From positions 112,579-176,578 of the forward strand of contig MNCI01005034.1 of assembly GCA_015680685.1 (NCBI GenBank): a stretch of DNA of 64,000 nt, in the 5' to 3' direction. The notes beneath the pieces were generated by a model. The model searched no databases and was not told where the DNA came from. It worked only from the letters and a program-made list of their open reading frames with translations. Below, one piece after another: positions 1-10,033 of the stretch. The position numbers and the translations under genes were made by a program. How positions within the stretch are numbered: the stretch's first letter is position 1; every line of letters begins with the position of its first letter. Origin of the DNA: Gnetum montanum. Its lineage: Eukaryota; Streptophyta; Gnetopsida; Gnetales; Gnetaceae.

Positions 1-501
1 GTTTGTTAGGGCACTAAGGGCATGAGCCTGCTTTGGGGAGGACCCACTAACATTCCTATTTGGAACATCCGTTAACTTCTTTTCCCTAACGTTTTGCAAT
101 TAATTTTATTTTGTTAATTTCCATCCCAACATCCATTTCATTGATGTCATAGTTGTCCTTTTTTTATCTATCCTTCTTACTCCTTTTCTTTCTCCATTTT
201 AACGCTACCGGAGGTTTGCGATTCATCATGGGGGTACGAGGCTCGATTTTTTCGATTTTCTCCTAGCCCTAAAATTTTTGATTTTCTTTCTAACCGCTAC
301 ACCTTCGGTAGTCATTATTAAGATATCCCCAAATCCGTATTAGCCATACCACAGCCTAGCCAATGGACCTACACTGAAGCAAGGTATCAATTACATAATG
401 ATTCATTTACCCTTGCTAATATATGATTNTCAATAATTCCATACCTTCCTGATATTATTGTAAGGAACTCGAGGACAAGTTTTCATTCAATCATGGGGGT
501 A
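1..501 (+). mobile_element. Element H: 3' internal end of a young LTR element
   Basis: This is the last part of the internal region of a plus-strand LTR element whose 5' portion lies outside the window. The first 60 bases match spacer sequence at 48385-48420 and 54110-54140, shown by a shared 'gagcctgctttggggagga'-like stretch. The region ends in a polypurine tract (CATGGGGGTA, 492-501) directly abutting the LTR. No accessory ORF or pol lies between the spacer match and the polypurine tract, so H looks like an internally deleted, non-autonomous copy. Base 429 is an ambiguous N. Confidence 0.7.
492..501 (+). other. Polypurine tract of element H
   Basis: CATGGGGGTA immediately precedes the TGATGAG LTR terminus. 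The same arrangement occurs at 52234-52243 on the plus strand and, inverted, at 58357-58366. This is the plus-strand DNA primer site of the element. Confidence 0.75.
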
Positions 502-1482
502 TGATGAGACATGATTCGCATGAGCCGCAATATCGCATCCCATGCAATATCGCGTACGCGATATTGTGTCATCCCCTACGATATCGCATACGCGATATCG
601 CAGTCCGCCGCCAAATCTATAAATAAGAGGTGGCACTCCCCTTATTCATCATCCTAGGCTAGAAGTAGGGAAACTCTGGCAGATTGATCACTCCAAAGAT
701 AGAATATTTTCCATGTGCCCGCAGTAGGAATCCCCAAGTGAATGGATCTTTATTCGAGCAACTTTGTACCTGAACACAAGTTGTGTACGACAATAAAGAC
801 GAGCTTTGTGGATAAACCTTGCAGTGCATGGAATAGGATTTTATTACTTGTTATTTCTTACATGTTATTTATTACCTGCATTAGCATGGCATGAGTACGA
901 CTTAATTACGAGCATTGACAAATGTGTACGGCTAATCAACGAATCGACTACTCATCGCAATTAGTCTCTCTCACCCTCAACTCCTAGAATGCAAGATGAG
1001 TACAACTTGATTATGAGCATCTACGGATGTGTATGGCTAGTCAAGGAATCGGCTGCTCGTTACATTTAGGCTAGTTAAGTACCTCAATATGACCACTTCG
1101 AGCACGTGCGTTATGTGTGGTGATCCCAGTAACAATTAGCGTTTGGTAGCCACGGTTGCATAGTTCAGGGTGTGTACGATAAGTGGGAACAGATGCTGAT
1201 GCTAGTTAAATTAGACTTAGTCCTTAGTTAGAGTTAGTTAGTTCTCTCAACCCTTCACCCTTAGCATAGGAGATAAAACTAGAAAATACTATAAAAATCA
1301 TATACCTCAGACTTACTTAACCATACACCGTGACAACTACAAGTAAGTCTGGGAAGACAATGAATGATTAACCCCAAGTGTTCCATGGGGCGTGTAGGCA
1401 TTTAGTCTGCGGAGTTTGACCGGATCACGAGTGCTACGCTCGTTTCGTATGGTTGAGTGTAGGGGTACCTCGCCACTCATCA
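502..1482 (+). repeat. 3' LTR of element H (981 bp, young)
   Basis: The LTR begins TGATGAG and ends CTCATCA. It aligns along its length with the solo LTR at 14199-15107, differing mainly by about 70 extra bases of GCGATATCGC-type repeats in U3. CpG is abundant, unlike in the older LTRs here, which suggests recent insertion. Its right flank (from 1483) is not a primer-binding site but spacer sequence of a minus-strand element, so this is a 3' LTR inserted in element G. Its 5' partner is beyond the window, so the target duplication cannot be tested. Confidence 0.88.
618..625 (+). promoter_or_regulatory. LTR TATA box
   Basis: TATAAATA, followed by AGAGGTGGCACTCCCC, lies just downstream of the palindromic U3 repeats. 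The equivalent site in the solo LTR is at 14264-14271. It is the likely core promoter for transcription of H. Confidence 0.7.
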
Positions 1483-1764
1483 CCAGAAACTAATAGACTA
1501 TTAGTACAAAACATAATCCAAAGATAAAGTTAGCCTAAATATTAAATCATACCCTTAGTAGTTGTGTACAACAATTTCCAAAATTTGTAGTACCCATGGA
1601 ATAAAATTAGAGATTTTAAGTAAAAATAAATAAAAATAACAAGGAATATATAAAAAAATCAATAAAATATTAAAATATGAAAAACATATAAAGAACATTA
1701 TAAAACAAAAAGAAGAAAAACTTGTTTTCATTCTTGTCAAGATGTTATGATCGATGGATAGCTC
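1483..1764 (-). mobile_element. Element G: post-pol spacer remnant
   Basis: The sequence matches the spacer of sister elements (around 32990-33260 and 63270-63600): an 'aaactaatagactattag' stretch followed by an A-rich tract at about 1600-1730. It continues into integrase sequence at 1765. Element H interrupts it on the left. Confidence 0.6.
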
Positions 1765-2500
1765 CCCCATGACTAAGTTGGAAGCAATTTAGAAAATGGA
1801 GTGAGCTTGTTCTTAATCAGAGATATTAGTGTTGTAGCTAGTTACTTAGAAGTCTATAAATGGTTTAAATTGTTGGATGTTGACGAGCATGTGCTTTTCA
1901 AGGCTTGTTGGGAGGTAAATTTTTATAACCCCAAAAGGACAAGTTGAGTGTATGATGCAAGGTCCTTCCCATAATGTTTGGAGCTTAATTTGTTGCAGCA
2001 CATGCATGGGATTCCAATAGAGAACCTTGTCTCTTGGATTGAATGTAATTTATCTTATCCATACATTGTAATGTTGTTTATTGTATACCTTGTGCACTTC
2101 ATTCATCATTAGAGCTACTCTTTGGTTTTCATCTAGTACGTTAAGTGTCATGAGTCATTCCTTTTAATGTTTATGTTGAGTTCACATGTAGTTGTAAGTG
2201 TACAAAGTTTAGTTTGAACTGGAAGTTTAGTTAATTGTTTGTACACTAAATCATAGAGTGTAGCCTATAGAAAGTTTCTATGTTGAGCAGTATACCCAAA
2301 GAACATGGTTGAGTTTGGTGCTCCAATCTTTTCTATATTTCTTGATGGTTCTCATTAGAATTCTAGTGATCTCCCTATTGGTTACCTTTGTTTGACCATT
2401 AGCTTGAGGATGATAAGGTATTGTGAGTTTATGTTGCACTTCCAAGCGTTGCATTTATTGTATCCACTTTTGGCCTTTTTTTAGCAAGTTAAAGACTTGG
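1765..2500 (-). pseudogene. Element G: integrase C-terminal fragment
   Basis: Read on the minus strand, about 2440-2220 encodes the end of a Ty3/gypsy integrase core: a YHPQANGQ motif followed by VTNREI, then a DW...LNHVLWVY stretch. In this family the catalytic Glu normally follows the Gln of ANGQ (ANGQVE); here the sequence reads ANGQTK, so the residue is lost. Further on come a GPCIIH motif (about 1960) and an FKPF end like other Athila/Tat integrase tails. The final codons read MGEL, the same MGE(M/L) peptide seen at 33290 and 63610, and the DNA there is a polypurine-like CATGGGGGAG. The 5' part of pol is missing. Stops and frame breaks show it is dead. Confidence 0.78.
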
Positions 2501-2559
2501 ATTCATTTTATGGTTTTCTAGCACTTGAAGTCATTTTCAACAATCTAGATTTGATGTTT

Positions 2560-3010
2560 TGTGTCATATGTACCATCATTTCTAGCCTCCCATCTTCAAC
2601 TCCCTAGAAATCACATCATGCATTGTCTGCTGCATCATTTCAACTTCACTTTCAATTTCAACGTTCAACATTAGCTTTATCATCAATTTCATTTGCAACT
2701 TTTGACATCTTGCATCAAACTTATTTTTGACATCTTGCATCATATTTTCAACTTTCGATATCAATTTCATCTTTGATGACTAACATCAACTTCCATCTTC
2801 AACTTTTCACATTTCACATCAAATTATTTATGATATCTCACATCAGATTTTCAATGTTTGATGTCAAACTTATTTTTGACATTTGACATTAGCTTTTATC
2901 TCTAGTTTTTGATGTCCTGCATTAGATATTTGATGTCTGACGTTAAACTTTGATGTTTGACTTTAAACTTTGTTCTCTACATTATTTTTGATATCTAAAA
3001 GCTTTCAAAA
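2560..3010. repeat. Degenerate short-period repeat (TTTGATGTC-rich)
   Basis: Variants of 'gacatcttgcatcaaactt', 'caacttttgacat' and 'catcaatttc' recur irregularly every 15-30 bases. The minus-strand 62-codon frame here only reflects this repetition (MMQ, MKL, VEI patterns) and is not a believable gene. Confidence 0.6.
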
Positions 3011-3179
3011 GATTCTATAGGCCCCACTACATCATTCCTATACAATCTACAAGGCATTTTCAACTTATATATAGGAGGATACCCCTAAATGTAAAGGTTT
3101 CAACATCTATAACCATCTGACTAGCATTTTAGTTTTTCAAACATTCATAGCTTATCAATTCTTTGCTTCTAAGAGATTT

Positions 3180-4020
3180 GTTCTTCAACTTCGACTCTCT
3201 TTTACTTTTTCCTCTCTCCCCCTGATGCTTTTAGACACTGAAGACCCAATCTCTTCTTTGGTCTTTGATGCTAATGTCAAAGGACCACCTTCTCTGATGT
3301 TGTAAGCAAACATCAAACTTCTCAAATATTGGCATAGTGAAGGCCTAAAGTCTACTTTTGAAGTAACATTACTTTTCTTCTCTCCATTGTGGACAAACAA
3401 AGTTGCCGCTACTCCTATTAATTTGTAATAAGAACCAAAATTGAGCCTTTTTCTCATAGTCTTCTTCTTTCCTTTCTTGTCCTCCTAAAGTAATTTTTCT
3501 ATTTTTTCAACTATCCCATGACAAATCACTTATGTCCAATCGACTACCCTTCCTTGGAACATTGTCCTATATAGCCCGTACAACCTCATGGGGGCTAGTT
3601 TCCATTTCTATCCAATTTTGTTGCAAAAGAGTATTTTATGAACAAAGGTAAAAGCTTATTCAAATCTTCATTGTTCCCTTTTTTGACATTAATAACATCT
3701 CTCTTCTACAAACCTACAAATTCTTCAACTACTAATAGCTTCACTTTTTCGAATCTTAAGTGATCATCACTTGTTTCTAGTTTACATATACTACAAAAAT
3801 GATCTTTTTGGCAACATAACTCTTAATCAACCCTACACATTCTACTACACTAGGATATGAATGCTTTAAACCTAAAGCACACAAAATTCCCATCCTATTA
3901 AATTGTCCAAAATACTCAACTCCACCTTTTAACACTTTGTGCCTCACTAGTGGACCTCACCTCATACTTCTCCACTTATCCCATGATGTCAAAAAACTTG
4001 ATGTTATCAATATTAATTTA
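3180..4020 (-). pseudogene. Decayed ORF of unknown function
   Basis: I do not recognise this gene. On the minus strand, long stretches remain open in changing frames: one around 3980-3820 (contains GGVEYFGQFNRMG and YVAKKIIF) and a 90-codon open stretch at 3185-3457 (contains RPSLCQYLRSLMFAYN and KSIRGREEKV). Stops and at least one frameshift separate them. Composition and charge look like real former coding sequence rather than chance. It lies between the G integrase fragment and the mTERF gene. It could be part of an uncharacterised retroelement ORF or a dead host gene. Confidence 0.35.
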
Positions 4021-4289
4021 ACTTGCAATTAAACATAAATCTTGGTTAGTAGATGTTTTTCTCCTTAGAGCCAAATATCTTAGTAATCTTTTAAGCTTTT
4101 GTTCACCTTTTGGCTTTAGGATGATCCTTGACCACTTTGGCCACTTTGCATTTTTCCTTCAGACTTCATTCCATAATAGATGAAGTTATCTTCTATTTTC
4201 ATATTCTCTCCAAAATCTATCCATTCTTAGACTTTCATATTATGCATCGAATTGGGACATCACCTAAGGTCTTCACTACAATAGGTCTT

Positions 4290-4480
4290 GCAATAGATTT
4301 TGAAGGAATGCCATATGATCAAGGCTTTGGTTGTTTCGCAATAGATTTTGAAAGAATGCCATATAATCAAGGCTTTGAATGTCCAAATCATTATACCTAT
4401 ATCATACTAAGTTCTAAAGTTAACATCTTTGGGCAATAAAAACTTTCTAAAGTTAACATCTTTAGGCAATAAAAACTTTC
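4290..4480. repeat. Two local tandem duplications
   Basis: A 40-base unit (starting gcaatagattttgaa) occurs at 4290-4329 and 4338-4377 with three substitutions, giving a period of 48. A second unit (starting ttctaaagttaacatc) occurs at 4412-4444 and 4445-4477 with one visible substitution, giving a period of 33. Nothing else is recognisable between 4020 and 4870, apart from a T-run at about 4807-4820 just downstream of the mTERF stop. Confidence 0.8.
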
Positions 4481-4879
4481 TTTTACCTTCAAATCTTTTC
4501 CAACTCATATCTCAACAAAAATATGTTCGCAAGGAGGATAAATCATTGTGAAAATTAGTGCTACATGAATGTGAAAAAGAAAAAACAAAATGAAGCAATG
4601 TTTTCTTCGTCTCATAATTCATGTTCAATAAGTATTAAGAATTGGAAGCAACGCTGATTTGACATCGCATACTCAATAGCAAATAATGAAATAAATGACC
4701 TCAATATTGAAAAAGAAAAAACCTGCGAATCCAAGCACACATAGTGATCTTAACTCAAAAAACATTCAAAGCATAATGCGATGCCAAAGTTTTCATTTTA
4801 AAACTGTTTTTTTTTTTTCCTTTCACCCATTTCGTCAAATGGCTACCAGACAACAATGTTGCACAGCCACAAAAGCTCT

Positions 4880-6037
4880 CTATTGTGCCTGCTGCTGAGC
4901 CCGTTGCAGAATCTCCAACAATTTTGCGGCATCGGGATGGCTTTTCACATATCGATTCCTGAATACATGTTCACCAACCATAAAGAAGGTCGACAGACTC
5001 GGAAGTTTAACCGAAGGCTCAGTTGCAGACAGACGCCTGTATATCTCCACCCGGGGTTTGATCCTCCTGTTCACGCTCAACCCCAACAACACGGGCTTCT
5101 TTGCAACGGCTTCCACAGAAACGCCAACAGAATGAACAAGAAAATCCATTTTTCGCCGTAAAGTTTCCGGACACGACGCCAAAAGATGCGGCTGCGTTCT
5201 GGTTATGTGCCTGATCTCTTCGTTGCCAAGTCCTGAGGCGGCCAACGCTTTCTCCGTTTCTCGAAAACTATTCCTGCTTCTGGCCATGCTCCCTAGACCC
5301 CGAGCAAACGCTGCAGAAGTCACGCCAACGCCAGCCTTCTTCAAGTAATCTGTTGCAGAGCGTAATCGCGGAGAGCATACCGATAACACGTGAGGGAAAC
5401 GGAAAACCAACGAGAAAATGGCGTCATTCTGCATGCCTAAATTTTTCAGCAGATTATGATGTCTTTCTACCTTTTTTGGCCCGAACGCCAGCGCCTGCGG
5501 ATGCTTTATCACCAACTTCCGGAGTTGCGGAGTTCCTCCGCACACGGCCTCGAGTCTAGCTATGCGAGCGGTGATGTCCTTTGTGTTCAACACCCTACTT
5601 CCTTTGGAGATGATCTCTGGAAATGCATCTGATGGAAACCCTAGTGATTTCAGAAGCTGAAGCCTGGGCCTCACAGTTTGCTCTGCTCTGAGGAAAAGGA
5701 TCGCGGAATTGCGGAGAAGATAATGCCTGAGCTGAGCATCGGAGAGGCCGTAGCTTCGAAAGAGGTCAATCGCCTCTTCAGCTCTCTGTGTACACTTTGC
5801 CTTAAACAGCCTAGGGTATCGTCTCTGTAGCACAGACATTTCATCCGCAGAGAAGTTCACCTTGCATTGCAAAAATTGTACCATGGGATCCGGACTCGTG
5901 ATCTGTCGCCGAGAAACGGCAGTGGAGGAAAACGCTGCCAAGATACGACATCGCCATTGATGAATGGATTTGTTGATGGAAGATGAAGCGGTGGTAGCAG
6001 AAAAAATGAGCAGCGATGAAAACTTCTGTAGATTCAT
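4880..6037 (-). CDS. Organellar mTERF-family protein
   Basis: This 385-residue intronless frame encodes a plant mTERF protein. These are helical-repeat nucleic-acid-binding proteins that act in mitochondria or plastids on transcription, splicing or ribosome assembly. Residues 1-45 are Ser/Ala/Arg-rich without acidic residues and fit an organelle-targeting peptide. From about 60 to 340 there are successive ~30-residue motifs with the family pattern: a conserved Pro, then Leu-rich helices, then LGF/LGM/VGV turns. Examples are VRPRLQLLKSLGF (122-134), HPQALAFGPKKV (179-190), QPHLLASCPETLRRKMDFL (282-300) and KKPVLLGLSVNRRIKPR (313-329). I chose the Met at 6037 because it opens the targeting peptide, lies in a good context (CCGCCATGA, G at -3) and gives the usual family length. 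The open frame extends 79 codons further upstream, but that part runs through a tRNA-like relic and a telo-box and is probably untranslated. No frame breaks are visible, and its codon use and CpG content differ sharply from the surrounding transposons. Which mTERF clade it belongs to cannot be told here. Confidence 0.9.
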   Translation of the reverse strand: MNLQKFSSLLIFSATTASSSINKSIHQWRCRILAAFSSTAVSRRQITSPDPMVQFLQCKVNFSADEMSVLQRRYPRLFKAKCTQRAEEAIDLFRSYGLSDAQLRHYLLRNSAILFLRAEQTVRPRLQLLKSLGFPSDAFPEIISKGSRVLNTKDITARIARLEAVCGGTPQLRKLVIKHPQALAFGPKKVERHHNLLKNLGMQNDAIFSLVFRFPHVLSVCSPRLRSATDYLKKAGVGVTSAAFARGLGSMARSRNSFRETEKALAASGLGNEEIRHITRTQPHLLASCPETLRRKMDFLVHSVGVSVEAVAKKPVLLGLSVNRRIKPRVEIYRRLSATEPSVKLPSLSTFFMVGEHVFRNRYVKSHPDAAKLLEILQRAQQQAQ

Positions 6038-6118
6038 GGCGGATTTTGTAGAAAATTGTCCAGATTGGTAGAACGCATATCTGACTTCTACTTCGTCTGC
6101 ATCATCGCCCTTGTCAAT

Positions 6119-6126
6119 TAGGGTTT
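6119..6126 (-). promoter_or_regulatory. Telo-box in the mTERF leader
   Basis: AAACCCTA on the minus strand lies about 80 bases upstream of the chosen ATG. Telo-boxes near transcription starts are known in plants from genes for ribosomal and organelle gene-expression proteins, which fits the mTERF product. A role here is inferred. Confidence 0.5.
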
Positions 6127-6233
6127 TCTCTTGCTTTGTTAAGTTTCCAAAGGGAAGCTGATCATAAATGTCCCGCGTGAAAGGCACGAAAAGAGGAGAA
6201 ACTGCGGCGGAAAAAATAATTGAAGCCCCAATT

Positions 6234-6304
6234 TGCATCAGCCGGGAATCGATCCCGTGCCTGAACTGTGACACGGTATTGTTTTATCACTAGACAACTC
6301 GTAC
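6234..6304 (-). pseudogene. tRNA-Gly-like relic with GTC at the anticodon
   Basis: These 71 bases align end to end with plant tRNA-Gly(GCC), which has the same length, including GTCTAGTG in the D arm and GATCGATTCCCGGC in the T arm. The acceptor stem (GTACGAG with CTGATGC) has two mismatches and the anticodon stem is also broken. The anticodon position reads GTC, a C-to-T change from GCC. It sits directly upstream of the mTERF leader on the same strand. It is most likely a dead tRNA gene or a tRNA-derived fragment. A functional tRNA is unlikely. Confidence 0.6.
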
Positions 6305-6905
6305 AATTAGTTTTTTAAATGATTATTACTTTATACAATTAAACAGGTATACCTTTGAATCTATGCATCAAAAGAATCCCATTCGTGAAAGCGAGGAATC
6401 GAGGATTCATTATTTTGAACGTGTTTGGGTACGTGTGCCTCAAGAAAAAGTGGGGACAGGTTCGTAGGCGGGGACATGATAGAGAAAATTTAAATATATT
6501 AGTTTTTTTAAAAATTAAATCTCATTTCTCATAAAAATGCATTGTAAAATATAGAACAAGTACAATGTAAATCCAAAATATTGTTAATGCTTAAAAATTG
6601 CATAGAAGATTGCAATATCACCATTAATGGGAAGCAAGAAAATTTGCAAAGGTATGGAGGGCATTGAATCCATTTCCTGACTGAGGAGCCATAATCTGGC
6701 CAAACATATAATTTTTGCAACAACCATAAAAGACAGCAATAAAATGAAACCCTTTTGTTACTCAATCCAATAGTTCCAAAAATGAAATTAAGCCTAAAGC
6801 CTCAACCAAATTTATAACAAATCAGGTCTGCTAATACTTTTGTTCAACGATTAGTTGTGAGTACCACCTTAGGGGCTACCTGTGAATATGACTGCATTAT
6901 AAAAA

Positions 6906-6945
6906 GACACAACTTAACTAAACTAGACACAACTTAACTAAACTA
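6906..6945. repeat. 20-bp perfect tandem duplication
   Basis: The unit gacacaacttaactaaacta occurs at 6906-6925 and 6926-6945 with no mismatch. Confidence 0.9.
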
Positions 6946-7183
6946 GGCACAGCCCAGTAACTCTGATGGAAAACCTTTCAGATGCTGGAAAATCGGCACT
7001 AGTCATGATAAGGGGAAAATAAAAACAGAGCACCATGAACTTGCGTGAACTTGCATATGGCCATTGCGTAAACAGATTTTTAAAAAAGTTGAACAAGCAT
7101 CCATCGTCATGTTCATGACTCATGACCCAGGACGATGACCCTGTTTTGTTTTGTTTTTTTTTTCAGCAGAGATATGAGAAAAA

Positions 7184-7243
7184 CAGCAAAAATCAGCAAT
7201 GAACAATAAACACCAGCAAAAATCAGCAATGAACAATAAACAC
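7184..7243. repeat. 30-bp perfect tandem duplication
   Basis: A unit that starts cagcaaaaatcagcaat occurs at 7184-7213 and 7214-7243 without mismatch. Confidence 0.9.
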
Positions 7244-7571
7244 GCGTGAATGTGAGTCATGGCGGAACCTTTGACGCTCCCAAAGGCAGGCCAATCCATG
7301 CAAATGCAATGTTTTCCGTCCAAAACTTGATTTCCGTATGTATGACCCCTACTTGCCCCTTCGGCCTTCGGTTACCAACGTAGCCCTTTCGTGATTTCCG
7401 TGTGTTTGTTTATTCATTCGTACTCCCTTGTTTTCTGTGGTCCGTGTCATGCCGATGCCATGAATCTTGATTGCTTGCTTGCCACTTAACAAGGACATGA
7501 AATGACATGAAAGAAATGACATGAAATTTTTGGTATGATAGAAGTAAAAAGGCAAGAACAATACGAGGCGA

Positions 7572-7696
7572 CCAGACAAAATTTCATTGGAAATTATGAA
7601 TTATGAAATACGTATCCAGACAAAATTTCATTGGAAATTATGAATTATGAAATACGTATCCAGACAAAATTTCATTGGAAATTATGAAATACGTAT
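7572..7696. repeat. 44-bp tandem repeat, three copies
   Basis: The unit starts ccagacaaaatttcattgg and ends aaatacgtat. Copies lie at 7572-7615, 7616-7659 and 7660-7696. The third lacks 7 bases (one of two short 'aattatg' blocks). Confidence 0.92.
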
Positions 7697-7744
7697 CCAT
7701 TGCGAATTTAATGCGCTTGTGTACGTGCTCCCGAATCCGACGTC

Positions 7745-7799
7745 AACAGGTCGTTAAAATTTATCCCAAATTTCGTGAACAGGTCGTTAAAATTTATCC
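7745..7799. repeat. 22-bp direct repeat
   Basis: A unit starting aacaggtcgttaaaattt occurs at 7745-7766 and 7778-7799, separated by 11 bases. Confidence 0.88.
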
Positions 7800-7969
7800 G
7801 GAATCGCAGCGCATAGCTTTGAATGCTACCGGGTAGATCGTGTGAGCCTGTATCATATTATCCTTCTTCTCACCTTCCCAGAATTAAATTTGGTATTATT
7901 TGCTTTTCAAATTAATCTTTAAAACATCTTTATCCTTGCTTAACATAACATATGTAAGATATCATTTAT

Positions 7970-8290
7970 CTTGCTTGACACATTTAGGGTATCATTTATA
8001 TTTAAAATTCAAAATCATATTATAGTTCTATTTGCTACTCTAAAATCAACATATATTTTCTGTTCATTGGATTTTTGCTTGGATATCAAAATAGTTGGTA
8101 TAGCATAGTGTAAAACACTTTCATCAATAAGCTCACTATACTAAAGTTCCTTAACTTTAATTGGGTTTCTATTTCCTTAGGCATAAGTTTATATCTTCTT
8201 TCATCAAGGATGGTAGATCTTAGCACAAAATGTATTTAATGTTGAATGTCCTTGTATGGTCAAAGACATTCCATTTTAAATTTTTTTTCA
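7970..8290 (-). pseudogene. Fragment of another Ty3/gypsy RT
   Basis: On the minus strand the sequence reads, across a frame break, as the start of a chromovirus-type reverse transcriptase. The order is a YKLMPKEIETQL stretch (compare the usual YRMSPKE), then LIDESVLHYAIPTILISK, then YVDFRVANRTI (compare MCVDSRAINKITI). Upstream comes an IQH.IHF stretch. This differs from the RTs of A, B and C, which carry the DSEWVSP/VCINYR signature. It is short and disabled. The region 8290-9490 to its right is AT-rich with an A-run at about 8757-8772, and I see no gene in it. Confidence 0.6.
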
Positions 8291-9499
8291 TAAACATATT
8301 TAGAAATACATTGGCCAAATTCTAAATAAATGGATGAAAGGATTTTTTCTCATTCTTACCTTTAAATGAAAATACTATGATTATAATTGCATAACCATAT
8401 GTTATTGATTGAATGCCTTTAATTTTGGCTTTTTTGAATATTTTGAATAATCATTTCATGAGACAATGAAACAAGAACACTATTCTTTTCATTTTAAATA
8501 ATGCTTCAAGTGTTAGTACTTCCATCAAATTTTGCTCTAACATCATAGTTCCAACATGTACCTAGAATGATATATGTATACTCAATGGCTACAATGTTAT
8601 AAATTATTCTATTATGGGAAGTGTTCATCAAGAAATCAATTTTACATTGTTGTTTCTCTTTATTAAGATGATTCTTTGATAACCATTGCACTTAGTAACA
8701 AGGTTGATGACATGTAGTGTGTGCAAAAACATGTATATACAATAGCTACTAAATCAAAAAAAAAAAAAAAAACACCCAATGGCTATAGAATGAAAGTGCC
8801 AAACCATCCAAAACATGCATGAAAATATCGAACCTACTTAGAAACTCTTGTCATCAGAAAGATATACCATGCCATGACCACGCACTAAAAAAAATGTTGA
8901 ATAAGGAGATCCAAAAATTAACATTAAATATGAAAAGAAAAACATATATAGGCACTCTAAAATGGAAACATCTTTTAGTCCAATAAGAGATTTGTCTCCA
9001 AATGATCAAAACCTTATTATCATCAATGTTAAATAAACTAACAAGCAAAAAGATAAATCACTATAGATGATGAAACTTGAGTTAGTGATTGCATTGATGA
9101 GGTAGATTACACAAATCCTAACTACAACAATTAGCAAATATAGTAGAGACTAGAGCATAAAACTCAATGATACCTTATGGGCCTATTGCTTCACATGGAA
9201 ACTTACTATAGATTGCTCCCCTTACAAGCTAGTTTGCAACATGTTACCTAAACTCTCAATCCAAACTGAACTTCCTACACATTCTTGTTATTACATTAAA
9301 TTCTTATATTTATGTACAGGCCAACCTTGTTATTGGAATTGTATTCTATGTTGATACTTTTATATAGTAATTGATGATACAAGGCAGTAAGTCCATGACA
9401 TCCATCCCTCCATTCTATAAATATGAGGTCCACATCATGTATGTAATATGGTTCTTCCACATTGAAACTAAAATGAATTTATGATTTATCTATGTGAAG

Positions 9500-10033
9500 A
9501 AAAGGAGAAGAAGTAAGAGGAAATAAAAAATGGTATGACATTAAGGGGATTTATTGATTCTATAAGATTCTTTTGTGGGTCTCATTGCATTGTCTAGTTG
9601 TACCATTGCTTATGTTTTAATTACCAATTAAAACTTGTTCTTAAATATGTGCCACCTAGTCATGTCACTAGAAAGACATGTTACCCATGCGAAAAGGTAA
9701 TCCTCTAGTAAGATTGGCACAATAATTAATTAATTCACATAAAAATGTTCCTAGGGGCATCATTGGAAAGACATATTACTTATGCTTGAAGGCACTCTGA
9801 TGGGGTTAGCATAGTTACAGGGCTAAAAAGGCATGTTAATTAGGCTTGAAGGTACTCCTCTAACCAATGGTCAAGTTTCCTTAAAATTAATGTTTAGTAA
9901 TTAATTAATCAATTAATTGCTTCCTTATTTTCTATTATTAAGTAATGGTACTTGCCATAGTTGTGATGCTTTCATAGTTGTGTGGACCTGGTCCAAAACC
10001 TAGATAGAAAGGTATTCTGATCAATTTAACTAC
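9500..10033 (+). mobile_element. Element D, left part (spacer with repeated modules)
   Basis: This aligns with 53260-53870 of element E. It contains three degenerate copies of the 'aaagacatgttacccatgc' module at about 9668, 9764 and 9820, then an 'aattaattgcttcc' stretch and 'aaaacctagatag'. The homology stops near 10033, where element B begins, and the host sequence resumes at about 48196. The extreme left end of D is not defined. No D pol is visible to its left. Confidence 0.6.

Larger units (their letters stand above)
6305..7860. other. Gene-flanking region, no gene recognised
   Basis: This is moderately CpG-containing, non-transposon-looking DNA upstream of the mTERF gene. Short minus-strand frames (for example at 6529-6765, 6938-7123 and 7349-7579) show no recognisable motif. 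Four independent short tandem duplications occur in it and are listed separately. Confidence 0.6.

Noticed and set aside
429-429. Ambiguous base N
   Set aside because: It is a sequencing or assembly ambiguity in the H internal region, with no biological meaning attached.
2582-2770. Small coiled-coil-like ORF
   Set aside because: The sequence is a degenerate short-period repeat, and the repetitive peptide follows from that.
6038-6274. 79-codon N-terminal extension of the mTERF frame
   Set aside because: It runs through the tRNA-like relic and telo-box, lacks targeting-peptide character, and the internal Met at 6037 has a good context and gives the usual family length.
6234-6304. Functional tRNA-Asp gene
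   Set aside because: Overall similarity is to tRNA-Gly. Acceptor and anticodon stems have mismatches, so GTC is better explained by decay.
7572-7696. Possible CRISPR-like array
   Set aside because: The copies are directly adjacent with no spacers, and the context is a plant genome.
8757-8772. Poly(A) tail of a retroposed gene or LINE
   Set aside because: There is no upstream coding similarity and no flanking target duplication that I could recognise.
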